From: DASWJZ01 sp963814905
GTDB taxonomy: Bacteria > Pseudomonadota > Alphaproteobacteria > Rhizobiales > Afifellaceae
Direction of reading: 5' to 3'
Assembly (NCBI GenBank): GCA_963814905.1
Contig: CAWFEM010000013.1
Coordinates: forward strand, 62,001 to 126,000
Length of the DNA stretch: 64,000 nt
Below the pieces are notes generated by a model. The model did not search any database, was not told the origin of the DNA, and worked only from the letters and a program-made list of their open reading frames with translations. Each line of letters opens with the position of its first letter. Positions within the stretch are counted from its first letter, which is position 1. A program made the position numbers and the translations under genes. Positions 34,522 to 45,837 of the stretch are shown one piece after another.

Positions 34522-36600
34522 CCGACGATCGTCAGCGCGATCCGATTGCGAAGAACCCGCTTCTTGAAGACTGGAAGACGCCCTTCGAGACGCCGCCTTT
34601 CGGCGCCATCGCGCCTGAGCATTTCCGCCCGGCCTTCGACGCGGCCCTCGCGGAACACGAAGGCGAGATCACGGCAATCGCCGGCAACAGCGATGCGCCG
34701 ACCTTCGCCAATACGGTCGAGGCCATGGAAAACGCCGGCGAGAAGCTCCGCCGCGTGGGGGCGGTCTTCTCAGGACTCGCGGGCGCTGACACGAACGAAG
34801 CGTTGGAGAAGATCGAGCGCGAAATCTCGCCGCTCCTCGCCAAGCACCGCTCGGCGATCTTCCTGAACGAGGCCCTTTTCCGCCGCGTCGACGCTCTGAA
34901 GGCACACGAGGCGGAGCTCGGGCTGACGCCGGAGCAGTCGCGCGTGCTGGAGCGGCTGCATCTCGCCTTCGTGCGCTCCGGTGCGGCACTTCCGCCGGAG
35001 AAAAAGAAGCGGCTCGCAGAGATCACCGAGCGGCTGGCGACGCTCGGCACGCAATTCGGCCAGAACGTGCTCGCCGACGAGCGCGCCTACGCGCTGGTCC
35101 TCGAGGGCGAAACAGATCTCGCCGGACTTCCCGACTGGCTGCGCGAGGCGGCAGGCGGCCGCGGCGGAAGCGCGTGGCATGGCGGGCAAGCACGTCATCA
35201 CGCTCTCGCGCTCCTCCATCGAGCCTTTCCTGCAATTCTCCGGCCGCCGCGACCTGCGCGAGGCCGCGTTCAAGGCGTGGATCGCGCGCGGCGAGAACGG
35301 CGGCGCCACCGACAATGCCGCGATCATCGCGGAGACCGTTCGGCTCAGGATCGAGCGCGCGCGCCTCCTCGGCTATGCCGACTACGCCGCCTTCCGCCTC
35401 GAGGACACGATGGCGAAGACCGCCGATGCGGCGCTTGGGCTGCTCCATTCGGTGTGGCGGCCGGCACGCGAGCAGGCGCTGCGCGACAGCGACGCGATGC
35501 AGGGCCTGATCCAGGCGGAGGGCGGGAACTTCACGCTCGCGCCGTGGGACTGGCGCTATTACGCGGAGAAGCGGCGGAAGGCCGAGTTCGATTTCGACGA
35601 GGGCGCGATCAAGCCCTACCTTCAGCTCGACAAGGTGATCGCCGCGGCCTTCGACACGGCGGAAAGGCTCTTCGGCATTCGCTTCACGCCGCGCGCCGAC
35701 GTTCCGGTCTACCATCCCGACGTCCGCGCCTGGGAAGTGACGGACGCGGACGGCCGCCATGTCGGTCTCTTCCTCGGCGACTATTTCGCGCGGCCCTCGA
35801 AGCGGAGCGGCGCGTGGATGAGCACCTTCCGCAACCAGGAGAAGCTCAAGGGCGACATCAGGCCGATCGTCTACAACGTCACGAACTTCTCCAAGCCGGC
35901 CCCGGGCGCGCCGGCGCTCCTGAGCTTTGAAGACGCGCGCACGCTCTTCCATGAATTCGGCCACGGCCTGCACGGGCTTCTTTCCGACGTCACCTACCGC
36001 TCGATCGCGGGGACGAACGTCGCGCGCGATTTCGTGGAGTTCCCCTCGCAGCTCTACGAGCACTGGCTGGAGGAGCCCGACGTGCTCCGCCGCTTCGCGG
36101 TCCATTACCAGACCGGCGAGCCGATGCCGGAGGCGATGCTGGAGCGGCTGATGGCGTCGCGCACCTTCAACCAGGGCTTCGCCACGGTCGAATACGTCGC
36201 GTGTGCGCTGGTCGATCTCGACTTTCACCTGCTTTCGGAGGTGGGCGACCTCGATGTGGCGGCGTTCGAGCGGGACTCGCTCAAGAAGATCGGGATGCCG
36301 GAGGCGATCGTCATGCGCCATCGGCCGACGCAATTCGCCCATATCTTCTCCGGCGAGGGCTACGCCGCCGGCTATTACTCCTACCTCTGGTCGGAGGTGC
36401 TCGACGCCGACGGCTTCGCCGCGTTCAAGGAAGCGGGCGACATTTTCGATCGCGCGACGGCGGAGCGGCTCAAGGATTTCGTCTATTCGGCCGGTTACCT
36501 GCATGAGCCGGCGGAGGCCTACCAGAAGTTCCGCGGCCGGCAGCCGGCGCCCGAAGCGTTGCTCAAGAAGCGCGGGCTCGTCGAGAGACCCGAAGCCTAG
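34518..36600 (+). pseudogene. M3-family oligopeptidase (Dcp/oligopeptidase A), frameshifted
   Basis: This cytosolic zinc oligopeptidase is split by a frameshift near 35150-35172. The first part (GTG at 34518) has the M3 N-terminus (NPLLEDWKTPFETPPFGAI, TFANTVEAME) and goes astray after PDWLREAA. The second part resumes one base later with EARGMAGKHVITLSRSS and carries LFHEFGHGLHGLL (HEFGH zinc motif) and the conserved FAHIFSGEGYAAGYYSYLWS. Removing one base gives 693 aa, the normal size. As sequenced the zinc site would be lost. It follows the exported protein with a GTGA overlap. Confidence 0.9.
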
Positions 36601-36666
36601 AGCATTCGCTGGCGCCCCCGCCGCGCCGGCGCTATAAGCCGGCGGCTTTTCCTCCGAGGTAATCGC

Positions 36667-37185
36667 ATGACGCTTTCCATGTCGCAGATCTTCGTGCCGG
36701 AAATCGGCCGGGGGCTGACCGCGCTTTCCGGCGTCATCGACAAGGCGCGCGACCATTGCCGCGCCAACGGCGTCGACCCGCAAACGCTGACGACGGCGCG
36801 CCTGGTGTCGGACATGTTCCCGTTTTCCCGACAGGTGCAGCTTGCGACCGATCACGCCAAGGGCATGACCGCGCGGCTCTCGGGGCGGGAAGTACCGAAA
36901 TTCGAGGACACCGAATCGACGTTCGATGAGCTCAAGGCGCGGATCGCCAAGACGCTCGACTTCGTGAGGGGCGTGCCCGCGGCTGAAATCGACGGATCGG
37001 AGACGCGCGCCGTCACGCTCACGATCGGCGGCACGCCGCGCACTTTCGCAGGCCAGTCCTACCTCCTGCATTTCGCCCTTCCCAACTTCTATTTCCACGC
37101 GACGACGGCCTACGACATCCTTCGCCACAAGGGAGTCGAGATCGGCAAGCGGGACTTCATGGGCAGTCTTCCGCCGGAGCTGTAG
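36667..37185 (+). CDS. DUF1993 family protein
   Basis: This 172-aa protein belongs to DUF1993, a DinB-like four-helix fold. It has MTLSMSQIFVPEIGRGLTALSGV, LVSDMFPFSRQVQLATDHAKG in the middle, and LHFALPNFYFHATTAYDILRHKG with conserved histidines near the C-terminus. No enzymatic role is known. It is followed 9 bases later by an RhtB-type exporter gene on the same strand. Confidence 0.86.
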   Translation: MTLSMSQIFVPEIGRGLTALSGVIDKARDHCRANGVDPQTLTTARLVSDMFPFSRQVQLATDHAKGMTARLSGREVPKFEDTESTFDELKARIAKTLDFVRGVPAAEIDGSETRAVTLTIGGTPRTFAGQSYLLHFALPNFYFHATTAYDILRHKGVEIGKRDFMGSLPPEL

Positions 37186-37194
37186 AGGCACGGC

Positions 37195-37809
37195 ATGTCG
37201 CCGCATCTTTATCTCGCCTATCTCGCCGCGACGATCGTCATCATCGTCGTGCCGGGTCCGACCGTGACCCTCATCATCGCCAACAGCCTGTCGCACGGGG
37301 CGCGGGCCGGGCTCCAGAACGTCGCGGGGACGCAGCTCGGCATCGCACTGATGATCGCGCTGGTCGGCGCCGGCCTTGCCTCGCTGATCGAGGCGCTCGG
37401 CTGGTGGTTCGAGGTGGTGAGGCTCGCAGGCGCCGCCTATCTCGTCTATCTCGGCGTTAAGCTTCTCCGCGCGAAGGGCGGACTCGCCGAAGCGCGCGCG
37501 TCGGCAAAGCCGCGTGTCGGCTTCTTCCTGCAAGGCTTCCTCGTCGCCCTCAGCAATCCGAAGACGCTGGTCTTCTTCGGCGCCTTCATCCCGCAATTCA
37601 TCGACCCGACCGGCGATTACGCGCTGCAGGTCGCGATCATGGGCGCGACCGCGGTCGTGGTCGCGTCGATCTCCGACGGCCTCTACGCGATCCTCGTCGG
37701 CGGCGCCGGACGGCGCGTCTCGGCGCGCGCCGTGAAGCTGATGTCGCGGGTGAGCGGCGGCGTGCTGATCGGCGGCGGGTTATGGCTGGCGCTGACGCGG
37801 ACGCGCTAG
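37195..37809 (+). CDS. LysE/RhtB-family translocator
   Basis: This 204-aa inner-membrane protein has about six hydrophobic helices. The N-terminus IVIIVVPGPTVTLIIANSLSHGARAG contains the PGP motif of the RhtB branch, and GFLVALSNPKTLVFFGAFIPQF is the conserved middle loop. Members export homoserine, threonine, leucine or other amino acids. This is the second LysE-superfamily exporter in the window, but from a different branch from the one at 13628. The substrate is not predictable. Confidence 0.88.
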   Translation: MSPHLYLAYLAATIVIIVVPGPTVTLIIANSLSHGARAGLQNVAGTQLGIALMIALVGAGLASLIEALGWWFEVVRLAGAAYLVYLGVKLLRAKGGLAEARASAKPRVGFFLQGFLVALSNPKTLVFFGAFIPQFIDPTGDYALQVAIMGATAVVVASISDGLYAILVGGAGRRVSARAVKLMSRVSGGVLIGGGLWLALTRTR

Positions 37810-37831
37810 CCCTCGCGTCGAGCCGACGCGC

Positions 37832-38869
37832 CTATTCCCCGGCTTCCGCCTGCAGCGGCGCGGCCACGCGCACGCGCTCTCCGGCATGGCGCTGCCGGTA
37901 GCGCATGAACTGCTGGTCGGCGATCACGCCGATCAGGATGACCGAGCCCATCACCGCGAAGTTCAGCGACGACGGAATGCCGAGCAGGTTGACGAGGTTC
38001 TGGAGGATCTGGAGCAGCACCGTGCCGAGCACGACGCCGACGATCGAGCCCTCGCCGCCGCGCAGCGAGAACCCGCCGAGCACCGCCGCCGCGATGGCAT
38101 AGAGCTCATAGAAGTTGCCGTGGCCCGAAGGCAGGATCGAGCGCGTGTACATGGCAAAGAAAATCGCCGACAGCGCCGCCAGCGTCGTGCAGATCATGTA
38201 GGCGGCTACAATGACTCGGGTTGTGCGAATGCCGGAGTAGCGGGCCGCCTCCTCGTTCTTGCCAACCGCGTAGAGATAGCGGCCGAAGACCGAGCGGTGC
38301 AGCACGATCCACATGATGATCGCGATCACCAGCATGATGATGAACGAGTGAGGCATGAGGAGACTGTGGACATTACCGCCGGTCAAGACCGAGGCAAAAT
38401 CCGTGCGCCCGGTGGTGATCCACTCAAGATCGGGAAAATTGATGCCGAACGGAAAGCCCGCCGTTGCGTCCTTTGTGTAGAAGCGCGCGACGCCGCGATA
38501 GATCAGCAGGCCGCAGAGCGTCACGACGAACGGCTGGAGCTTGAGCTTGGTGACCAGCAGCCCGTGGACCAGCCCCATCACGGCGCCAATTCCAAGCACC
38601 AGCAGCGCGGCGAGCGGCCACCAGACGCCCTTGTTGGCGATGAAGTCGACGAAGATGACGCCCAGCAGCGCGATGATCGATCCGACCGACAGCTCGATGC
38701 CGCCCGTGATGATGACGAAGCCCTGGCCGATCGAGAAGATGCCGAACAGGCCGACCAGGTTGGCTGTGTTGGCGATGTTGATCGGCGAAAGGAAAAGCGG
38801 GTTGATGATCGCGACCACCGCCCCAACGACGAGGATCAGCACCAGCAGACCAAGGTCTTTCTTCAGCAT
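37832..38869 (-). CDS. Ribose-type sugar ABC transporter permease
   Basis: This 345-aa permease of the RbsC/BPD_transp_2 family has eight to ten hydrophobic segments, including NLVGLFGIFSIGQGFVIITGGIELSVGSIIAL (written here only as a region, about residues 35-66) and AAVLGGFSLRGGEGS. It lies 15 bases after the ATPase gene and is the last gene of the SBP-ATPase-permease operon. The sugar is unknown; related systems carry ribose, xylose, galactose, rhamnose or myo-inositol. Confidence 0.9.
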   Translation of the reverse strand: MLKKDLGLLVLILVVGAVVAIINPLFLSPINIANTANLVGLFGIFSIGQGFVIITGGIELSVGSIIALLGVIFVDFIANKGVWWPLAALLVLGIGAVMGLVHGLLVTKLKLQPFVVTLCGLLIYRGVARFYTKDATAGFPFGINFPDLEWITTGRTDFASVLTGGNVHSLLMPHSFIIMLVIAIIMWIVLHRSVFGRYLYAVGKNEEAARYSGIRTTRVIVAAYMICTTLAALSAIFFAMYTRSILPSGHGNFYELYAIAAAVLGGFSLRGGEGSIVGVVLGTVLLQILQNLVNLLGIPSSLNFAVMGSVILIGVIADQQFMRYRQRHAGERVRVAAPLQAEAGE

Positions 38870-38884
38870 CGCCGCCCCCGTTTC

Positions 38885-40426
<1,542 letters not shown>

Positions 40427-40465
40427 CGCGCCAAAATCATAACAGGAATCGCCTGAAGAGAACGC

Positions 40466-40491
40466 CCGCGGCCGGGCGAAACCGGCCGCGG
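40466..40491 (-). other. Stem-loop between sugar-binding protein and ATPase genes
   Basis: A 9-bp GC stem (CCGCGGCCG paired with CGGCCGCGG, extendable inward) with a short loop lies 17 bases after the binding-protein stop. No T-run follows in the direction of transcription. Like the hairpin after dppA, it fits differential mRNA stability that raises binding-protein levels. That role is inferred from position. Confidence 0.65.
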
Positions 40492-40507
40492 ACATCCTGG
40501 AGATGGA

Positions 40508-41464
40508 CTAGCCGCCAGCAAGCTTCTTCTGGAAGTCTTCCTGGAACTGCTTGACGTTGTCCTTGGTCAGCGTCAGGCCCGGGATGATGATGATCCCGTC
40601 GGCGGGGATCTTCGATTTGTCGCCCTTGAGGTAGTCGGCGATGATATGCGCGCTCTGGATGCCCCACTCGTAGGGCTGCTGCACCACGGTGCCCGAGATC
40701 GAGCCTTCGGCAACGCCGCCCAGCGTGATCGGGTCTTCGTCGAAGCCGACGACCGTGATCTGGCCGAGCTTGCCGGCATCCTTCAGCGCCTCATACATGC
40801 GCGGCGTGTTGTAGGAATAGAAGCCGACCATGCAGTTCACTTCGGGGTGCGCAACCAGCACGTCGTCGACGTTGGCGCGGGCGCGCGTCTGGTCGATGTC
40901 GTCGCCGCGGACGTCGATCAGCTCAAGGCCGGTGCCCTTGACCGCATCGTTGTAGCCCTGGATGCGTTCCTTGGCGTTGTCGGCGCCGGGCAGGCCGACG
41001 AATCCGATGCACTTGCCCTCCTTGCCGGCCATTGCCGTCTTCATCAACTCGCCGGCCATGTTGCCGAGCTGGACGTTCGACGAGCCGATGTAGGCGATGC
41101 GGTTCGACTGGGTTGCGTCGGAGTCGAAGGTAAAGAACGGAATCTTCGCGGCGACGGTGTTGATCGCATCGGTGGACGTGGGCGGATCGACGACCGACAC
41201 GGAGATGGCATCGACGCCGGCGGCGACGAGGTCATCCATCATGCGCTTCTGCACGGCGGCGTCGGCGCGCTCCGGATATTTGAAGCTGAGCGTAACGTCG
41301 GGCAGCTCGGTCTGCGCCTTGGCGACCGCCGCTTCCATGATCTTCCAGAAATCCGATGGACCGTTCACGACAAACGCGATCTCGGGCTTGTCCTGCGCCT
41401 GGGCGAAACCCATCGCCGCAAGCGAGACAGCCAAAGAGAGTCCAAGACGACTGATCGTCCTCAT
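40508..41464 (-). CDS. Periplasmic sugar-binding protein (Peripla_BP_4)
   Basis: This 318-aa binding protein has a signal peptide (residues 1-23, ends FAQAQ). The periplasmic-binding fold begins KPEIAFVVNGPSDFWKIMEAA, and the PVDAISVS-like strand, FFTFDSDATQSNR and TVVGFDEDPITLGG segments are typical of RbsB relatives. It is the promoter-proximal gene of the operon. About 150 bases separate it from the lytic transglycosylase and must hold the promoter. The ligand is unassigned. Confidence 0.9.
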   Translation of the reverse strand: MRTISRLGLSLAVSLAAMGFAQAQDKPEIAFVVNGPSDFWKIMEAAVAKAQTELPDVTLSFKYPERADAAVQKRMMDDLVAAGVDAISVSVVDPPTSTDAINTVAAKIPFFTFDSDATQSNRIAYIGSSNVQLGNMAGELMKTAMAGKEGKCIGFVGLPGADNAKERIQGYNDAVKGTGLELIDVRGDDIDQTRARANVDDVLVAHPEVNCMVGFYSYNTPRMYEALKDAGKLGQITVVGFDEDPITLGGVAEGSISGTVVQQPYEWGIQSAHIIADYLKGDKSKIPADGIIIIPGLTLTKDNVKQFQEDFQKKLAGG

Positions 41465-41614
41465 TACGTTTCCTCCCTGTTCGGCACGGCTTCTTTTGGA
41501 TGTCGCGAAGCTGCGTTGCCACCCAACCGAGTAGCCAATTCGCAGTCGTGGGGCAACATTAATCCGAGGCTCGGCCTAATCCGGAAGCCCTTGGTCCTCG
41601 CTCCGCGCTTGCCG

Positions 41615-42847
41615 TCAGGGCGCTTTGCGCAAAAGCTGCAAGAGTTCCTTCGTCGGGTAACCGTCGGCCGGAAGCCCGTAGGCGAGCTGCGCGGCCTTGA
41701 CCCCGGAGCGGGTGATCTCGCCGAGCCGGCCGTCGGGCTCGCCGGCCGCGTGGCCGAGCGCGTTCAGCCGCTCCTGCACCTCGCGCATTTCCGCGCTGCT
41801 CAGGATCGCCGGCGCTTTCCCCGCGTCGAGCCGCGGGGCGCCGGCAAGGCGCGTGGCGAAATACGCGGCGGCGAGCGAATAGTTCGAGCTCTGGTTCCAT
41901 TCCCAGAAGATCAGAAAATTGGAATAGCCGAGAAAGGCCGGCCCCAGCCTGCCCATCGGCAGGAGCAGAGCAGCCGGCAGCTTGTCGGCGGGAAGCGCGC
42001 TTCCATCGCGTCGCGTGACGCCGACCGCCGCCCAGAAGTTGCGCGGCCTCAAATTCTCGCGCGCCGCCTCGCGCCAGGGCACAGCGTCGCTGACCTGCAC
42101 CTCCTCAAGCCACGGCTCGTTGGCGCGCCATCCGATCGACCGCAGGTAGTTGGCGCTTGAGGCAAGCGCGTCGGGCACGCTGCCGACAAGATCGCGGCGG
42201 CCGTCGCCGTCATAGTCGACGGCGTATTTCAGGTAGTTCGTCGGGGTGAATTGCACCTGCCCGACGGCGCCCGCCCAAGAGCCCTTCATCTCGGCAAGCG
42301 TCAGGTCGCCGCGCTCAAGCAGCAGAAGCGCGTTGATCAGCTCGGCGCGGAACGCCTCTGGCCGGCGGCAATCGTAGGCGAGCGTCGCGAGCGAGGTAAG
42401 AAGCGGCGCGTTGCCCATATAGCCGCCGAAATCCGTCTCAAGCCCCCAAAACGCGACGATGACCGGAGCGGGCACGCCGTACTCGCGCTCGATCCGCGCC
42501 AGCGTGCGGCTGTATTTCTGGAGCATTGCACGCCCCTGTTTCAGCCGGCCGCCGGTGACGACGCCGGAGGCGTAGTCGAGGAAGCTCTTCGAAAGGCCGG
42601 CCTGGGTGCGATCGACCTTGAGCACCCGCTCGTCGCGCCTGAGGCCGTTCAGCGCAGCGAGCGTGCGCTCCGAGATGCCGGCCTTCGCGGCCTCCTTTTT
42701 GACGCCGCCGAGCCACGCCGCGAAGCTCTCGTTGCGGCAGCTTGTGTCGGCCCTTGCCGGCGCCGCACCGATCAGAGCCGCGGCAAGGGCCACAGCGAGG
42801 AGCCGCGCCGCACGTCGGGGCGGAGCCGCTGTCCCTGCATCATCCAT
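41615..42847 (-). CDS. Lytic murein transglycosylase (MltB-like) with PG-binding domain
   Basis: This exported enzyme cleaves glycan strands to 1,6-anhydromuramic ends. The catalytic glutamate is in FWGLETDFGGYMG; GSWAGAVGQVQFTPTNYLKYAVDYDGDG (about residues 190-217) is the family core. A C-terminal PG_binding_1 repeat (VQERLNALGHAAGEPDGRLG) follows. A signal peptide precedes (ends APARA). The ATG at 42847 is chosen; a TTG at 42868 has a better Shine-Dalgarno sequence (GGAG) and would add seven residues. Either way it overlaps the end of the WYL regulator gene. Confidence 0.9.
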   Translation of the reverse strand: MDDAGTAAPPRRAARLLAVALAAALIGAAPARADTSCRNESFAAWLGGVKKEAAKAGISERTLAALNGLRRDERVLKVDRTQAGLSKSFLDYASGVVTGGRLKQGRAMLQKYSRTLARIEREYGVPAPVIVAFWGLETDFGGYMGNAPLLTSLATLAYDCRRPEAFRAELINALLLLERGDLTLAEMKGSWAGAVGQVQFTPTNYLKYAVDYDGDGRRDLVGSVPDALASSANYLRSIGWRANEPWLEEVQVSDAVPWREAARENLRPRNFWAAVGVTRRDGSALPADKLPAALLLPMGRLGPAFLGYSNFLIFWEWNQSSNYSLAAAYFATRLAGAPRLDAGKAPAILSSAEMREVQERLNALGHAAGEPDGRLGEITRSGVKAAQLAYGLPADGYPTKELLQLLRKAP

Positions 42848-43841
42848 AGACAAGGCGAATCGCTTCAAGTTCGCTCCGCAATTGCTCGCGCAGGCTTGCC
42901 GGCTCCAGAATCTCCGCGCCCGCCCCGAGCCAGCGGACGAGCGGAAGCACCGTATCGGGATCGGTGTCGGGGATCGACATCACGACCCGGCCATCGCCGT
43001 TCTCGAAATAGGCGGCGTGCCGATAATACCAGTCGCGGCGCAGCTTCGTCGCCGCCTCCGCGCTCATCCGGATGCGGCTTGCCGCCTTCTCGTTCTCCCA
43101 TGTCCGCATGGCGCGTTCGAGCCATTGCCTGCCCAGAAGGGTGCGCACGTCGAAGCCGGAGAGCGGGCGGAACGCCATGCCGGTGACGGTGATGGAAAGG
43201 ACGCGATCGGCGCGCCACATCCGGATCTCGCCGGCTTCGAGCGACCTTCCGACCAGGTACCAAAGATCGCGATCCCACAGGAGGCCGTGCGGCTCGATCT
43301 CGTGCACGCGCTCGCTCGGGCGGTAGGGGTTGCGGTGGATCATCTCGACGCGGCGCTGCGTCAATATCCCCTCAAGAAACGCGTCGACGGCGGACTGATG
43401 CTCGTCCGGGCGTTCCGCCGGCCGACGACCGTGAAATATGTCATCGGGCGGGCGTTCTATCCCGACAATGCTCGGCCCGCGCGCCAGCATCTCGCGCGCG
43501 GCTTTCGGAAGCGCGGCGAGGAGCTTCGCCTCCGCCGCCTCGAGGTCGCCTTTTAAAGGCGTGGTCTGCAGGCCTCGCGCCAGCGTGAGCGCGACCAGAA
43601 GCGCCGTCGTCTCGACCTTGTTGAGCGCGATCGGGGGCGAGAGATAGTCGCCGGAAAGGCGGAATCCTCCTTCCGCGCCGCGTGTTGCCTCGACCGGGAT
43701 GCCGAGCGCGATAAGCCTGTCGATGTCCCTGTAGATGGTGCGGACGGACACTCCGAATCGCGCCGCGAGCTCTGACGCCGGGAACAATCGTCGCCGCGTC
43801 AGCAGCAGCAGGATCGCGAGCACGCGCTCCAGCGGATTCAT
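42840..43841 (-). CDS. YafY-type HTH/WYL transcriptional regulator
   Basis: This 333-aa regulator has an N-terminal winged helix-turn-helix (residues 5-60; FPASELAARFGVSVRTIYRDIDRL) and a central WYL domain (about 140-220; PYRPSERVHEIEPHGLLWDRDLWYLVG). The C-terminal WCX-type extension is at about 240-333. WYL domains bind ligands or nucleic acid. It is divergent from the DUF1127 gene, with an ACCTG-N22-CAGGT inverted repeat in the 116-base gap. Its stop overlaps the transglycosylase start. Confidence 0.9.
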   Translation of the reverse strand: MNPLERVLAILLLLTRRRLFPASELAARFGVSVRTIYRDIDRLIALGIPVEATRGAEGGFRLSGDYLSPPIALNKVETTALLVALTLARGLQTTPLKGDLEAAEAKLLAALPKAAREMLARGPSIVGIERPPDDIFHGRRPAERPDEHQSAVDAFLEGILTQRRVEMIHRNPYRPSERVHEIEPHGLLWDRDLWYLVGRSLEAGEIRMWRADRVLSITVTGMAFRPLSGFDVRTLLGRQWLERAMRTWENEKAASRIRMSAEAATKLRRDWYYRHAAYFENGDGRVVMSIPDTDPDTVLPLVRWLGAGAEILEPASLREQLRSELEAIRLVYG

Positions 43842-43957
43842 ACGATTCTCCCACGCCGATCACTCTTTGTTTCAGGCCAAATACACCTGATCAAACATGA
43901 CATCGAGTTGGCAGGTATCGAATCGTATCTCTGCTCGGCAAGACAGGGAGCACAGTC

Positions 43958-44179
43958 ATGACGTACGTTTCGTCGACACAAAGGCGGAGACCGAGCTTAA
44001 CGGAGCGGTTTGGAGCGTGGGTCGCGGGCTGGGCAAAAGCGCTCGCAGAAGCCAAGGCGCATGCCGAGATGACGCACAAGCTGCGGGGCCTGGACGACCA
44101 CCTCCTCCGCGACATGGGGCTGACATGGACCGGCACGCGGTTTGAGCGGGACGCCGGCGACGAGGACTGTCAGCGATAA
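43958..44179 (+). CDS. DUF1127 small protein
   Basis: This 73-aa protein has a basic N-terminus and a C-terminal DUF1127 motif, HKLRGLDDHLLRDMGL. DUF1127 proteins of alphaproteobacteria are arginine-rich, often stress-induced, and some bind RNA and affect phosphate and carbon metabolism. The ATG at 43958 follows GGGAGCACAG. It is divergent from a WYL regulator, which may control it. Its stop is followed by a strong GC palindrome. Confidence 0.88.
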   Translation: MTYVSSTQRRRPSLTERFGAWVAGWAKALAEAKAHAEMTHKLRGLDDHLLRDMGLTWTGTRFERDAGDEDCQR

Positions 44180-44184
44180 CGCGC

Positions 44185-44206
44185 GCGGCCGCCGATCGGC
44201 GGCCGC
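44185..44206. terminator. Perfect 22-base palindrome between convergent genes
   Basis: Arms GCGGCCGCCGA and TCGGCGGCCGC form an uninterrupted 22-base palindrome between the ends of the DUF1127 and L,D-transpeptidase genes. It can fold identically in both transcripts. There is no T-run on either strand, so it may act as a barrier or 3' stabiliser rather than a standard intrinsic terminator. Confidence 0.45.
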
Positions 44207-44232
44207 TCACACCCAGACGCCCTTACAGAGGA

Positions 44233-44964
44233 TCAGATCGGGCCGCCGGCGAGCCGCTTCACGTTCTGGCGCCAGTCGGCATCCGGATCGCCGAGCGAGT
44301 GCCCGAGCCGCGCCAGCGGGCTCATCGAAGGAAGCACCACGACCTTCGTGCCGATCGGAACGCGGTTGTAGAGATCGATCACGTCGGCGTTCAGCATGCG
44401 GATGCAGCCGGAAGAGACGGCCTGGCCGATCGAGCGCGGCTCGTTGGTGCCGTGGATGCGGTAGAGCGTGTCCTTGCCGTTCTGGAAAAGATACATGGCG
44501 CGGGCGCCGAGCGGATTGTCAGTGCCGCCGTCCATGCCGCTGGCGAATTTCTTGGCGCGCTCGTCGCGTGCCTGCATTTCGACCGGCGGATACCATTTCG
44601 GCCATTCGCGCTTCATCTGGATGGTCGCCGTGCCGTTCCAGCCGAAGCCTTCGCGCCCGACGCCGATTCCGTAACGGCGCGCTTTGCCGTTCGCCTCGAC
44701 CAGGTAGAGATACTTCTGTCCCGGATCGACGACGATCGTCCCCGGCTCCTCGCCGGTCGGGTCGCGCACGATCTGGCGGTGGAACTGCGCCGGGATGGTG
44801 CTGAGGTTGACCGGGGGCACGCGATACGGCTCGTTGCCCGCGGGAACGAGAAGGCCAGACCCCTCGCCCGGCGCATAGGCCAGCGGCCCGGAGGCCGGAA
44901 TCGCGGTGCAGGCGCCGAGCAATGCGCTCGCGGCGCCGGCGAGAAAATACCGTCTGTCGATCAC
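44233..44964 (-). CDS. L,D-transpeptidase (YkuD) lipoprotein
   Basis: This 243-aa cell-wall cross-linking enzyme has catalytic Cys and His in YRIHGTNEP and QAVSSGCIRM. The N-terminus DRRYFLAGAASALLGAC combines a twin-arginine-like start with a lipobox (LLGAC), so it is probably a membrane-anchored lipoprotein. I chose the GTG at 44964, with GGAG six bases upstream; a GTG at 44994 also keeps the frame. YkuD enzymes make 3-3 peptidoglycan cross-links or attach lipoproteins to murein. Confidence 0.9.
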   Translation of the reverse strand: MIDRRYFLAGAASALLGACTAIPASGPLAYAPGEGSGLLVPAGNEPYRVPPVNLSTIPAQFHRQIVRDPTGEEPGTIVVDPGQKYLYLVEANGKARRYGIGVGREGFGWNGTATIQMKREWPKWYPPVEMQARDERAKKFASGMDGGTDNPLGARAMYLFQNGKDTLYRIHGTNEPRSIGQAVSSGCIRMLNADVIDLYNRVPIGTKVVVLPSMSPLARLGHSLGDPDADWRQNVKRLAGGPI

Positions 44965-45112
44965 CTGCGTCTCCGGGTCATGGCCAACGACCACACACGT
45001 CGCGGCCCGGCAATGTTACGGCCAATGGGGGGGTATGGCAATTCGACGCGTTCCCGCAGAATCGCACGGGACCAAAGCGTTGCAGCGGTGCCACGCCCGC
45101 CTGACGCCCCTG

Positions 45113-45709
45113 CTAAGCCGCCGGTTTGCCCCAGATTTCCTCCAGACGCTGCGGCCGGCCGCACCCGAATTTGTAGAATTTGTAGCGGGCGGCGTTCGTC
45201 ACGTGGAAATTCTGGTGATAGGCCTCCGCCGGATAGAAGGCCGTCGCGGGCAAAATCCGCGTGGCGATCGGCTTGTGGAACCGCGCGGCGACTTTTTCCT
45301 TGCTCGCCTCCGCCGCCGCCTTCTCCTCCGGACCGGCGACGAAGATTGCGCTCATATACTGGCTGCCCTTGTCGCAGAACTGGCCGCGCGCATCGAAGGG
45401 GTCGATGTTGTGCCAATACGTGTCGAGTAGCTGCGCATAGGTCACCTTGTCGGAATTGTAGTCGACCTTGACCGCCTCGAAATGCCCGGTGCCGCCGGCC
45501 GAAACCTGCTTGTAGGTCGGATTGTCGAGCTTTCCGCCCGTATAGCCGGAGGTCGTCGCGGTGACGCCCGGGACCTTGTCGAACGCCTCCTCCATGCACC
45601 AGAAGCAGCCGCCCGCGAACACCGCCGATTTCTGCGCCGCCGCGGCGGGATTGCCCACAAGTGCCGCTCCCGCGAGAATTATCGCCGCCAACATCGTGAC
45701 GTATCGCAT
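45113..45709 (-). CDS. msrA: Periplasmic peptide-methionine (S)-S-oxide reductase
   Basis: MsrA repairs oxidised methionine. This 198-aa form has a signal peptide (residues 1-26, ends AAAAQ), so it acts in the periplasm. The active site GGCFWCME and the downstream GYTGG, HFEAVKVDY and YHQNF segments are canonical. A C-terminal cysteine (FGCGRPQR) could resolve the disulfide. The ATG at 45709 has GAGACGG upstream. No msrB is adjacent. Confidence 0.94.
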   Translation of the reverse strand: MRYVTMLAAIILAGAALVGNPAAAAQKSAVFAGGCFWCMEEAFDKVPGVTATTSGYTGGKLDNPTYKQVSAGGTGHFEAVKVDYNSDKVTYAQLLDTYWHNIDPFDARGQFCDKGSQYMSAIFVAGPEEKAAAEASKEKVAARFHKPIATRILPATAFYPAEAYHQNFHVTNAARYKFYKFGCGRPQRLEEIWGKPAA

Positions 45710-45837
45710 CCGTCCGTCTCCAAATGAAACTTGAGGCGCGACAATCGGCGTGCGTCCGCAGTGCGGCAAGACCCCTTACGCGAACGTGAAGCGCCGCGAG
45801 GCCTGATTTCCGCCGTTCCCGAGGCGAGTGTCGGGCG

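Noticed and set aside
35023..37596. An 857-codon open frame on the minus strand
   Set aside because: It runs antisense to the M3 peptidase and the DUF1993 and RhtB genes. Its length reflects codon bias of the opposite strand.
40646..42160. A 504-codon plus-strand frame across the sugar-binding protein and transglycosylase
   Set aside because: It spans two recognised genes and their intergenic region on the opposite strand and has no domain features.
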